The notes under the pieces are model-generated. The model saw only the letters and a program-made list of their open reading frames with translations. It did no database searches and was not told the origin of the DNA. Below are positions 42,883 to 50,871 of a stretch of DNA of 64,000 nt, piece after piece. Every line of letters begins with the position of its first letter. The first letter of the stretch is position 1. The stretch spans positions 1-64,000 of the forward strand of contig NZ_JAKEIP010000012.1 of assembly GCF_021474425.1 (NCBI RefSeq). The letters run 5' to 3'. This DNA is from Streptomyces muensis (GTDB lineage Bacteria > Actinomycetota > Actinomycetes > Streptomycetales > Streptomycetaceae). A program made the translations under genes and the position numbers.

Positions 42883-44034
42883 CTACGCCGAACCCTCGGC
42901 GCCCACCGCTTCCCGGTCCTGCGCGCCCGAGCACCTCAGCGCGAGGGCGGCGATGTCGTCGTCGAGCCTTCCGCCGCTGTGCTGGAGCAGATCCCGGTGC
43001 AGGCGGTCGAGGAGTTCACGGGGCTGTTCCGCGCCCTGGCCGCGCATCCAGTCCGGCAGGGGAAAGAACTGGCCCGCGTGGTCCCGGGTCTCGGACACGC
43101 CGTCCGTGTAGAGCAGGAGCTGGTCACCCGGGGTGAAGGAGACCCTGTCGACCCAGTAGCGGTCACCGATGAGTGCCGCGAGGTTGAGGGGCGGTGAGGG
43201 GATGGTGGGTTCGAGGAGCCGGACCTTCCCGCAGTGGGCGATCAGTGGCGGGGGATGTCCGCAGTTGAGGATGCGTATGTGGCCGCCGCCGTGCGGGATC
43301 TCGGCGAGCAGGGCGGTGGCGAAGTGCTCGGGCTGGTCCTGGATGGGAAACGCGGCGCTGTGGCGCGAGATGGTCGTCTCCAGGCGGTGGATGATGCCGT
43401 GCAGGTCGGGTTCGTCGTACGCGGCCTCCCGGAAGCAACTGATCACCGCCGAGGCGGCCCCGACCGCGGACAGGCCCTTGCCCCGCACGTCGCCTATGAG
43501 CAGCCGGACCCCGTGCGGGGTGCCGATCGCCTCGTAGAAGTCGCCGCCGATCCGGGCCTGTTCCTGGGCCGCGAGATACAGGGACTCGATCTCGACGTCC
43601 TCGATGCGGCGTGGCAGCGGGCGCAGCAGCACCTTCTGGGCCGCGTCGGCGACGAGTCTGACCTGGAAGAGGATCTCCTCGCGCTGCAGCCGGACATGGC
43701 TGCCGTACGCGGCCGCCAAGGTGACCGCGATGATCGCGGCGGAGGTGTACTGCGTCCCGAGATCGGTGTGGAAGAAGCTGAGGACGATCATGAACAGGAA
43801 GCAGAACGCCCCCAGCACAACGGTGGGGAGCACGGGCCACATCGCGGCGGCGAGGGCGGGCGCGGCGGGCAGCAGGCGGCTGAAGGCGATCTCCCTGGGT
43901 GTCGAGGACGCCAGGGCGACGATGAGGACGGTCAGGACCACGGGCGACAGCCGGGCGGCATCCCATCGGCCGGCATAGGCAGGAGCCGCCCGACGGCGCC
44001 ACAGCCACCCAGGCATGATCACAAAATGCATCAT
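42883..44034 (-). CDS. Membrane PP2C/SpoIIE-type protein phosphatase
   Basis: 383 residues from ATG 44034; ATG 44052 and 44016 are in the same frame and no ribosome site decides. About three or four hydrophobic segments occupy residues 25-110 (VVLTVLIVALASST, LPTVVLGAFCFLFMIVLSFF), followed by a coiled linker and a PPM/SpoIIE phosphatase domain: GGDFYEA, LLIGDVRGKGLSAVGAASAVI, LYTDGVSETRD and GRLDDDIAALALR supply the metal-binding aspartates. Streptomyces has many such RsbU-like phosphatases that control anti-sigma factor pathways. Divergent by 108 bases from a multidomain homologue. Confidence 0.82.
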   Translation of the reverse strand: MMHFVIMPGWLWRRRAAPAYAGRWDAARLSPVVLTVLIVALASSTPREIAFSRLLPAAPALAAAMWPVLPTVVLGAFCFLFMIVLSFFHTDLGTQYTSAAIIAVTLAAAYGSHVRLQREEILFQVRLVADAAQKVLLRPLPRRIEDVEIESLYLAAQEQARIGGDFYEAIGTPHGVRLLIGDVRGKGLSAVGAASAVISCFREAAYDEPDLHGIIHRLETTISRHSAAFPIQDQPEHFATALLAEIPHGGGHIRILNCGHPPPLIAHCGKVRLLEPTIPSPPLNLAALIGDRYWVDRVSFTPGDQLLLYTDGVSETRDHAGQFFPLPDWMRGQGAEQPRELLDRLHRDLLQHSGGRLDDDIAALALRCSGAQDREAVGAEGSA

Positions 44035-44142
44035 ATCGACCCAAGCGGGCATAGGGCGCGGGGAGCACCGCACACTGCCGTCCAGGCCGGGGCCGAGCGC
44101 GCGGGCCTGGCCACTTGGGATCACCGGTGTTAAAAAGGTCGC

Positions 44143-46848
44143 ATGGCGAATCGTTTCGCCCGTTTTCCGCACCTCTCGGTGAAACGCCTGATCAGCAAGG
44201 GCACGCGAAGCGTGGCCGGGCAGGTGTTGATCTTCCAGGTGGCCCTGGTCGTGCTGCTCGTGGCCTGCGGGGTCTTCGCCCTCATCCTCCAGTCGGAGCG
44301 GGACAACAACGCCGAGGCAAGGCGCCGCTCCACAGCCGTGGCACAGACGTTCGCGCACGCACCGGGCGTCCTCGCGGCGTTGCGGACCCCGGATCCGAGC
44401 AGGATCCTCCAGCCGCTCACGGAGGCGGCACGCAAGGCGGCCGGCGTCGACTTCATCGTGGTCATGGACACCGAGGGCATCCGGTACACGCACCCCTTGC
44501 CGGACCGGATCGGGAAGCGGTTCGTGGGCGAGATCGGGCCGTCCCTGGAGGGCCGGACGTACGTGGAGAGCGTCAACGGCCCGCTCGGTCGCGAGGTGCA
44601 GTCCACGGTCCCGATCGAGAACGCCGACCGCGAGGTGGTGGGCCTCGTCTCGGCCGGGATGAAGGTCAAGAACGTCGAGAGCCAGCTGGCCCGGCAACTG
44701 CCGATCATCCTGGGCGCCGGAGCCGGGGCGCTCGTGCTGTCCACCGGTGTGACGGCCCTGGTGGGCAGGCGGCTGCGACGGCAGACGCACAGCCTGGCCC
44801 CGGCCGAGATGAGCCTGATGTACGAGCACCACGACACGGTGCTCCACTCCGTCCGGGAAGGCGTGCTGATCGTCGCCGCCGACGGACGGCTGATCCTGGC
44901 GAACGACGAGGCCAGACGGCTGCTGGAGCTGCCCTCGGACGTCGAGGGGCGGCCCGTCGCGGAACTGCCGGGCCTCGATCCCGGCACCCGGGAGCTGCTC
45001 GCCTCCGGGCGCGAGGCCACCGACGAGGTGCACCTCGCGGGAGAGCGGTTGCTCGCGGTCAACCAGCGGCCCACGGACCGCGAGGGAGACCCCAGGGGAA
45101 CGGTGGTCACGCTGCGCGACTCCACCGAGCTCCAGGCCGTGACCGGCAGGGCGGAGGTGGCACGGGAGCGGCTCAGGCTGCTGTACGACGCCGGACTGCG
45201 CATCGGCACTTCCCTGGACGTGCTGCGCACCGCGGGCGAGCTGGCGCGGGTTCCCGTTCCCCGCTTCGCGGACTTCGTCACCGTGGACCTGGCCGACGCC
45301 GTCCTGCACGGCGAGGAGCCGGCCCCGACCGCGACGGACATGCGACGGGCGGCCGTGTGCGGCATCCGGGACGACCATCCGCTCTCCGCGCAGGGCCGGC
45401 TCTTCGACTATCTGCCCTCCACGCCCCAGGCGCGCGGCTACGGCAGTGGCAGCTCCCAGCTGGTGAGCGACCTGCCGACCGCCACGGGCTGGCGGGTGCA
45501 GGACCCCGAGCGGGCCAGGGCGATCATCGACTACGGCATCCATTCCCTGATCACCGCCCCCATCCAGGCCCGGGGCGTGGTGCTGGGCATGGCCAACTTC
45601 TGGCGTGCGCGGCAGCACGAGCGTTTCAACGAGGAGGATCTGTCACTGGCGGAGGAGCTGGTGGCCCGTGCCGCGATCAGCATCGACAACGCCCGCCGCT
45701 TCACTCGTGAGCACACCCTGGCGGTCACCCTCCAGCGCAGCCTGCTGCCGCAGGCCATGCCCGCGCAGAACGCCCTCGACATCGCCTACCGCTATCTGCC
45801 CGCCCAGTCGGGTGTGGGCGGCGACTGGTTCGACGTGATCCCCCTGCCGGGGAGCCGGGTGGCACTGGCCGTCGGCGACGTGGTCGGCCACGGTCTGCAC
45901 GCCGCCGCCACGATGGGCCGGCTGCGGACCGCGGTGCACAACTTCTCCGCCCTCGATCTGCCGCCCGACGAGCTGCTGAGCCATCTGGACGACCTCGTCG
46001 GGAGCATCGACCAGAAGGAGGCCGCGGAGAGCGCGGCGGGCGTCGTGGGGGCCACCTGCCTGTACGGGATCTACGACCCCGTGACGCGCCGCTACGTCGT
46101 GGCGCGTGCCGGGCATCTGGCGCGGGCGCTGGTCCGGCCCGACGGATCCGTCACCTTCCCGGACGTGCCGGCCGGCCCGCCCCTGGGCCTGGGCGGCATG
46201 CCCTTCCAGACCGCGGAGGTGTGCCTCGCGGAGGGAACCCAGCTCGTGCTGTACACCGACGGCCTCATCGAGGACCGCAGACGCGACCTGGACGTGGGAC
46301 TGGAACTGCTGCGCGAGGCGCTCACCGGCCACCCCGGCCGGCCGCCCGAGGAGACCTGCCAGGACGTGCTGGACAGTCTGCTCCCCCGCCGTCCCAAGGA
46401 CGACGTCGCCCTCCTCGTCGCCCGCACACGGGCCCTGCCGCCCGACCGGATCGCCGAATGGGACGTGCCGGCGGATCCGGCCGCCGTCTCGGGGATGCGC
46501 GACGCCGTGTCCGAACGCCTCGAAGCGTGGGGCCTGTCGGAGTTCGGCTTCACCATGGAACTCATCCTCAGCGAACTCATCACCAACGCCATCCGCTACG
46601 GCACCCCGCCCATCCACGTACGGCTGATCCGCGACCGCACCCTGATCTGCGAGGTGGCCGACGGCAGCAGCACCTCACCGCATCTGCGGTACGCGGCGAC
46701 GACGGACGAGGGCGGCCGGGGCCTGTTCCTGGTGTCCCAGATGGCCGAGCGCTGGGGCACCCGCTACACCCCCCAGGGCAAGGTCATCTGGGCCGAACAG
46801 GCCCTCCCCGAGGCCCTCCAACAGCCCGTTCCAGCTGCCCCTTGGTAG
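44143..46848 (+). CDS. Multidomain SpoIIE phosphatase with sensor, PAS, GAF and kinase domains
   Basis: 901 residues. A transmembrane helix at about 26-48 and another near 185-205 bracket an extracytoplasmic Cache/CitA-like sensor (VDFIVVMDTEGIRYTHPLPDRIGKRFVG). Then come a PAS domain (LHSVREGVLIVAADGRLILANDEARRLLE), a GAF domain (residues about 345-525), a PP2C/SpoIIE phosphatase (GGDWFDVIPL, VGDVVGHG, LVLYTDGLIEDRRRD, PKDDVALLVAR) and a C-terminal anti-sigma-type ATPase (ILSELITNAIRYG, EGGRGLFLVSQMAERWG). It joins phosphatase and anti-sigma-like kinase in one protein, a typical Streptomyces signalling plan. The citrate-sensor-like N-terminus suggests a dicarboxylate signal, unproven. Confidence 0.88.
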   Translation: MANRFARFPHLSVKRLISKGTRSVAGQVLIFQVALVVLLVACGVFALILQSERDNNAEARRRSTAVAQTFAHAPGVLAALRTPDPSRILQPLTEAARKAAGVDFIVVMDTEGIRYTHPLPDRIGKRFVGEIGPSLEGRTYVESVNGPLGREVQSTVPIENADREVVGLVSAGMKVKNVESQLARQLPIILGAGAGALVLSTGVTALVGRRLRRQTHSLAPAEMSLMYEHHDTVLHSVREGVLIVAADGRLILANDEARRLLELPSDVEGRPVAELPGLDPGTRELLASGREATDEVHLAGERLLAVNQRPTDREGDPRGTVVTLRDSTELQAVTGRAEVARERLRLLYDAGLRIGTSLDVLRTAGELARVPVPRFADFVTVDLADAVLHGEEPAPTATDMRRAAVCGIRDDHPLSAQGRLFDYLPSTPQARGYGSGSSQLVSDLPTATGWRVQDPERARAIIDYGIHSLITAPIQARGVVLGMANFWRARQHERFNEEDLSLAEELVARAAISIDNARRFTREHTLAVTLQRSLLPQAMPAQNALDIAYRYLPAQSGVGGDWFDVIPLPGSRVALAVGDVVGHGLHAAATMGRLRTAVHNFSALDLPPDELLSHLDDLVGSIDQKEAAESAAGVVGATCLYGIYDPVTRRYVVARAGHLARALVRPDGSVTFPDVPAGPPLGLGGMPFQTAEVCLAEGTQLVLYTDGLIEDRRRDLDVGLELLREALTGHPGRPPEETCQDVLDSLLPRRPKDDVALLVARTRALPPDRIAEWDVPADPAAVSGMRDAVSERLEAWGLSEFGFTMELILSELITNAIRYGTPPIHVRLIRDRTLICEVADGSSTSPHLRYAATTDEGGRGLFLVSQMAERWGTRYTPQGKVIWAEQALPEALQQPVPAAPW

Positions 46849-46859
46849 CGTGCTCAGGT

Positions 46860-47711
46860 ATGCGGGTGTCAGAGGTGCCGCGGGCGGTGGCCACGGCCAT
46901 GTCGACCACGACGTCGGCCGGCCTGGCGGTCGACGACGCGGTCGTGCTTCATGACTCCAACAAGCTCACTCTGCGTCTGCTGCCCTGTGACGTCCTCGCC
47001 CGGGTGGCACCGGTCGGGAACCAGGTCGCGCGATTCGAAGTCGACCTCGCCCAACGGCTGGTCGACGCCGGATGCCCGGTGGCCGCTGTCGATCCTCGGG
47101 TGGAGCCACGCGTCCATGAGCATGACGGCTTCGTGATCACGCTGTGGACCTACTACGAGCCCGTGACTCCTGGAGAGATCTCACCGGCCGACTACGCCGA
47201 CGCACTTGAGCGGTTGCATGTCGGCATGCGCGAACTCAAGGTGCCGACACCGCACTTCACGGATCGCGTCGAACAGGCTCAACGACTGCTGGCCGACCGC
47301 GACCGGACCCCGGCACTGGCCGACCCGGACCGGGAGCTTCTCGGCGACACGTTACGCACCCTGAGACGAACCATCGGCGAGCGCGGCGGCACCGAGCAAC
47401 TCCTGCACGGCGAGCCGCACCCGGGCAACCTGCTCAGCACCAAGAACGGGCCCCTCTTCATCGACCTAGAGACATGTTGCCGCGGCCCCGTCGAATTCGA
47501 CCTCGCCCATGCGCCCGCCGCCATCGGCGCGCACTACCCGGGCGTCGACCCGGACCTGCTGCGCGAGTGCCGGCTCCTGGTGCTGGCGATGATCACGACC
47601 TGGCGCTGGGACCGCGACGACCAGCTCCCGGACGGGCGCCGACTGGCCGCGGAATGGCTCGGTCAGATCCGGGCGGCACTCGATCGCGACGACCCGGACG
47701 CCCCTGGCTGA
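46860..47711 (+). CDS. Aminoglycoside phosphotransferase-like kinase
   Basis: 283 residues of the APH/choline-kinase fold. The kinase Brenner motif LLHGEPHPGNLL provides the catalytic loop (an Asp is replaced by Glu in HGE), and LFIDLETCCRGPVEFDLAHAP replaces the usual IDWE/IDFE motif, keeping the metal-binding Asp. The N-lobe has DSNKLTLRLLPCDVLARVAP and LVDAGCPVAAVDPRV. Family members phosphorylate antibiotics, amino sugars or lipids; resistance cannot be claimed. TAGCGT at 46846-46851 overlaps the previous stop codon and lies eight bases before the ATG, suggesting its own near-leaderless promoter. Confidence 0.72.
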   Translation: MRVSEVPRAVATAMSTTTSAGLAVDDAVVLHDSNKLTLRLLPCDVLARVAPVGNQVARFEVDLAQRLVDAGCPVAAVDPRVEPRVHEHDGFVITLWTYYEPVTPGEISPADYADALERLHVGMRELKVPTPHFTDRVEQAQRLLADRDRTPALADPDRELLGDTLRTLRRTIGERGGTEQLLHGEPHPGNLLSTKNGPLFIDLETCCRGPVEFDLAHAPAAIGAHYPGVDPDLLRECRLLVLAMITTWRWDRDDQLPDGRRLAAEWLGQIRAALDRDDPDAPG

Positions 47712-47767
47712 CAAGGAGTCGTGTCGGGGTATCGCCGACAGCTCCAGAGCCGGCAAAGGCCTGCCTC

Positions 47768-48550
47768 TCAGCACGGTCTGCGCCAGGTGTCCAGTTCCGG
47801 CTTCTTCCGCATCGACGACAGGCGCAGTTCGCGGGCCGTCGGGCAGAACCGGGCCGTGGGCTCCGCGTACTCCACGTGGAAGACGGCCTTGTCCGCCGAG
47901 ATGAACGGCTCCAGCAGCTCGCACTCGTCGTACTGGGCGCACTCCTCGTTGACCGCGAAGTCGAAGTCGTCCAGCAGGTGCGGGATCTGGGCCAGGTCGT
48001 TCTTGAGGCCGACGGCGAGACCACGCTCGTGCGCGAGGGCGGCGATCATGCGGTTGTACCGGAGCTGGTCGCGCGCCGTGAGCGGGAAGCCGGTGTCGTT
48101 GCCGTAGCCCTCGACGAGGTCCGGTTCCACCGCGTCGAAGCCCTTGTCGCGGCACATGTCGAAGCGGCGTTCCATCAGGGGCCGCAGGAGCGAGAGGCGG
48201 CGGATGTCCAGCCAGCGTTCGCCTTGCCAGCCGTTGGGCTTGCCGAGGACCGAGCGTGGGAAGGCGCGTCGGTCGGGGCGGAAGTCCTCCCAGGCGCCGA
48301 CGTTGACGTAGCAGATCACCTTGCGACCGTCGCGGTGCAGGCGTGCCACGTCGTCGGCGGAGTTCTCGAATCCGTCGATGTCGTAGACGGGTACGTCGAC
48401 GGACGGGTCGACCCTGCCGTCGAGCTGCCACTGCCAGGCCAGCCCGGGGCGCGGTTGCCAGCGCTCGCCGGGGGCAGGGGCGTCGGAGCAGGCGGCCAGG
48501 GTGGTCAGGGTCAGCAGGGTGGCTACGACGGCCGAGGCCAACCGCCTCAC
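47768..48550 (-). CDS. GH114 endo-alpha-1,4-polygalactosaminidase-like lipoprotein
   Basis: 260 residues. The first 21 form a lipoprotein signal (VRRLASAVVATLLTLTTLAAC, lipidated Cys21), so the enzyme is tethered outside the membrane. The rest is a TIM barrel typical of GH114: WQWQLDGRVDPSVDVPVYDIDGFENS, VICYVNVGAWEDFRPD, GFDAVEPDLVEGYGNDTGFPLTARDQLRYNRMIAALAHERGLAVGLKND and FAVNEECAQYDEC, with Asp/Glu in VEPD and NEEC as likely catalytic acids. The family includes fungal Ega3, which cuts poly-galactosamine. Last gene of the polysaccharide operon; its GTG overlaps the previous stop (GTGA). I infer trimming of the operon's polymer. Confidence 0.85.
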   Translation of the reverse strand: MRRLASAVVATLLTLTTLAACSDAPAPGERWQPRPGLAWQWQLDGRVDPSVDVPVYDIDGFENSADDVARLHRDGRKVICYVNVGAWEDFRPDRRAFPRSVLGKPNGWQGERWLDIRRLSLLRPLMERRFDMCRDKGFDAVEPDLVEGYGNDTGFPLTARDQLRYNRMIAALAHERGLAVGLKNDLAQIPHLLDDFDFAVNEECAQYDECELLEPFISADKAVFHVEYAEPTARFCPTARELRLSSMRKKPELDTWRRPC

Positions 48551-49209
48551 CGGTCCGCCTCCGCCAGTGCGGGCGTCAACCGCGACCAGGGGTTGGGCAG
48601 GTCGCCGGTGACCGGTCCGCACACTCCCGCGCCCCGTTCCCCCGCCGTTCGCATGGCGAGCGGCACGAGCGGTTCCGGTACGCCGTAGACCAGGTGGCAC
48701 AGCCGCTCGGCGGGCAGCCGCTCGGTCCAGGCGGGGCGGCTGAAGTCCGACACGTATCGCGACCAGGGGCCTTCGAAGGTGACGGTCAGGTCGGCGAGCC
48801 GGGCGTAGCCGGGCGCGGGGTGGACGCCGGGGTTGAGCACGACCGTGGCGGCGCCGAGCCTGCGGGCGGCGCGGACCAGGCGACGGCAGTCGGGCAGTCC
48901 GTGCGGTGCCGCCGTCACCTGGTCCAGGAAGCAGCCGTCGACGGCGTACCACTCCTGGTGCCGGCGCAGGTCCTCGGTGACCTGTGCGGGGTCGCGGGCG
49001 CCGTAGTCGGTGTCGACGTAGCCCAGCACACGGGCTCCCGCTGTGCGCAGTGCCCGGGCGGCCGTGGCGAACGCCGGGTCCGGGGCGCCGCCGGGGCCGT
49101 TCGCCGGGTTCAGTACGACGGCGTAGGTGCGGGTGGCGCAGGTGATGAGCCGGTGCCAGGCACCGGGATCCTCGGCCGGATGCACGTACAGCGGGATCAG
49201 CAGGCTCAC
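48547..49209 (-). CDS. Spherulin-4 family (GH135/Sph3-like) glycosidase
   Basis: 220 residues from a GTG that overlaps the preceding stop. It begins LLIPLYVHPAEDPGAWHRL, then AVVLNPANGPG, VLGYVDTDYG, YAVDGCFLDQVT (Asp91, Asp96) and LTVTFEGPWSRY (Glu146), the order of acidic residues seen in spherulation-specific family 4 proteins. The fungal member Sph3 hydrolyses galactosaminogalactan. No signal peptide is visible, and upstream in-frame sequence does not supply one, so it is either cytoplasmic or exported in another way. Its pairing with the GH114 gene is strong evidence for an alpha-galactosaminide-containing polymer. Confidence 0.8.
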   Translation of the reverse strand: MSLLIPLYVHPAEDPGAWHRLITCATRTYAVVLNPANGPGGAPDPAFATAARALRTAGARVLGYVDTDYGARDPAQVTEDLRRHQEWYAVDGCFLDQVTAAPHGLPDCRRLVRAARRLGAATVVLNPGVHPAPGYARLADLTVTFEGPWSRYVSDFSRPAWTERLPAERLCHLVYGVPEPLVPLAMRTAGERGAGVCGPVTGDLPNPWSRLTPALAEADR

Positions 49210-50120
49210 CGCGCCGGTACCCCCTCGACGGGGCGGGCGGCCGCCCACAGATCCGCCACCGACGCGTCGAGGGTGCGCGTCGGCGTCCAGCCGAGGGCGT
49301 CGCGCGCGGCGGTGATGTCCGAGCACTGCCAGGACACTTGGGCGGACCGGGCGGATCCGGCTGCCCCCGCCTCGACGATCCGGCCCCGGAAGCCGGCCGC
49401 GTCCGCGAGGGCGCGCATCAGGTCGCGGACCGGGCGGGCGTCGCCGCCGCCGATGTTCAGCACGGGCGGCAGCGGTCCGGGTGCCGTGACCGCCAGTCGG
49501 ACAGCCCGCGCCAGGTCTCGTGCGTCCACGAAGTCGCGGTGCGCGGACAGGTCGCCGAGCCGCAGCTCCGCGTCCGGGTCGTCCCCGGCGTCGGCGAGCA
49601 GGCGCGCCACCCGGCCCGGCAGCCCGGTGGGCGGGGCGCCCGGGCCGACCGGGTTCCCCACCCGCAGCACCACCGCGTCCAGCCCGGACGCGGTCACGGC
49701 CACCGTGCCCGCCAGCTTGGTCGCGCCGTACGGGCCGGCCGGCCGGGTCGGCGCCGACTCCGTCACCCGTACTCCTGGTTCGGTGGGCCCGTACTCGGCG
49801 GCCGAGCCCAGATGGACCAGCCGGGCCCCGGGCGCCGCCTCCCGCAGGGCAGCGCACAGCGCGGCGGGCCCGCGGGCGTTGGCCTCGGCGAGGGTGACGG
49901 CGTCGCCGCCGGTCGCGCCCGCGCAGTTGACGACGGCGTCGGGCGCGGCCTCGGCGAGCGCCGCCGCCAGGGCCCGCGGGCGGTCGGCGGCGAGGTCCAC
50001 GGTGACGTCGGCGGCGGGCGAGCGGCCGGCGAGGAGGACCCGCGTGTCCGGCCGGGCGCGCAGGTGCTCGGCGACGTGCGTGCCCAGATAGCCGGTGGCG
50101 CCGAGTACGAGGATGCGCAT
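49206..50120 (-). CDS. NAD-dependent sugar epimerase/reductase
   Basis: 304-residue extended SDR protein. Rossmann motif VLGATGYLGTHVAEHL, a catalytic-site stretch VHLGSAAEYGP and PYGATKLAGTVAV (Tyr-x3-Lys), then RVGNPVGPGAPPTGLP and HRDFVDARDLARAVRLAV. It could reduce the 4-keto sugar made by the dehydratase encoded three genes upstream, or epimerise the sugar nucleotide; the sequence does not decide. Start ATG 50120 is six bases from the nucleotidyltransferase stop, and its own stop overlaps the spherulin-4 start. Clearly part of the polysaccharide operon. Confidence 0.78.
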   Translation of the reverse strand: MRILVLGATGYLGTHVAEHLRARPDTRVLLAGRSPAADVTVDLAADRPRALAAALAEAAPDAVVNCAGATGGDAVTLAEANARGPAALCAALREAAPGARLVHLGSAAEYGPTEPGVRVTESAPTRPAGPYGATKLAGTVAVTASGLDAVVLRVGNPVGPGAPPTGLPGRVARLLADAGDDPDAELRLGDLSAHRDFVDARDLARAVRLAVTAPGPLPPVLNIGGGDARPVRDLMRALADAAGFRGRIVEAGAAGSARSAQVSWQCSDITAARDALGWTPTRTLDASVADLWAAARPVEGVPAR

Positions 50121-50126
50121 GGCCCC

Positions 50127-50840
50127 TCAGGCCCCCTTGAGCAGCAGTGACTTACGGCTGGTGAACTCGGCGTTGGCCCGGTCGTAGTCGTCGGGGCGGC
50201 CGATGTCGAGCCAGTAGCCGTCGAACTCGTAGGCGTGCGGCGGGCGTTCGGCGGCGAGCAGGTCCATCACCAGTTCGTCGAAGCCGAGCGGCAGCCCGGG
50301 CGTGTAGTCGTCGAGGGTGGTGCGGGAGACACCATAGACGCCCATGGAGACCCGGTAGTCGATGCTGGGCTTCTCGGTGAAGGCGACCACCCGGCTGGCG
50401 TCGGTGGTGAGCACGCCGAAGTCGATGTGGACCTTGCGGGCGTAGGTGGCGATGGTCAGGGGGGTGCCCGACGCCTCGTGCGTACGCAGGACGTCGGCGT
50501 AGTCGAGGTCGGTGAGGACGTCGCCGTTCATGACAAGGAAGTGTTCGGGCAGCCGGTCGCGCAGGGTGAGCAGCGGGCCCATGGTGCCGAGCGGGCTCTC
50601 CTCGGCGGCGTAGTCGACTTTCAGGCCCCACTGGGTGCCGTCGCCGACGTAGGCGCGGATGATCTCGCCCAGGTGGCCGATGGCGATGGTGCAGCGGGTG
50701 AAGCCGGCGGCGGACAGCTGGCGCAGCACGATCTCCAGGATCGCGTGCTGGTCGCCGATGGGGACGAGCGGCTTGGGCAGCGCGGTGGTGTACGGCCGTA
50801 GCCGGACGCCCTTTCCACCGGCCAGGATCACTGCGTGCAT
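50127..50840 (-). CDS. Sugar nucleotidyltransferase
   Basis: 237 residues. The N-terminus MHAVILAGGKGVRLRPYTTALPKPLVPIGD is the full nucleotidyltransferase signature, with AGGKGxRLxP and KPLxPxG. Later residues EHFLVMNGDVLTDLDY (metal-binding Asp), VAFTEKPSIDYRVSMGVYGV and YWLDIGRPDDYDRANAEF are typical. It activates a sugar-1-phosphate to an NDP-sugar; relatives include glucose-1-phosphate and N-acetyl-sugar types. GCAGGAGG precedes the ATG. Position between dehydratase and reductase genes suggests that it supplies a donor for the PelF-like transferase. Confidence 0.82.
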   Translation of the reverse strand: MHAVILAGGKGVRLRPYTTALPKPLVPIGDQHAILEIVLRQLSAAGFTRCTIAIGHLGEIIRAYVGDGTQWGLKVDYAAEESPLGTMGPLLTLRDRLPEHFLVMNGDVLTDLDYADVLRTHEASGTPLTIATYARKVHIDFGVLTTDASRVVAFTEKPSIDYRVSMGVYGVSRTTLDDYTPGLPLGFDELVMDLLAAERPPHAYEFDGYWLDIGRPDDYDRANAEFTSRKSLLLKGA

Positions 50841-50871
50841 GGCGTACCTCCTGCGATACGTGCCGGTCGGG

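Noticed and set aside
44053-45618. Extension of the small SpoIIE phosphatase frame upstream
   Set aside because: It lies opposite the multidomain phosphatase gene and has no signal peptide or domain.
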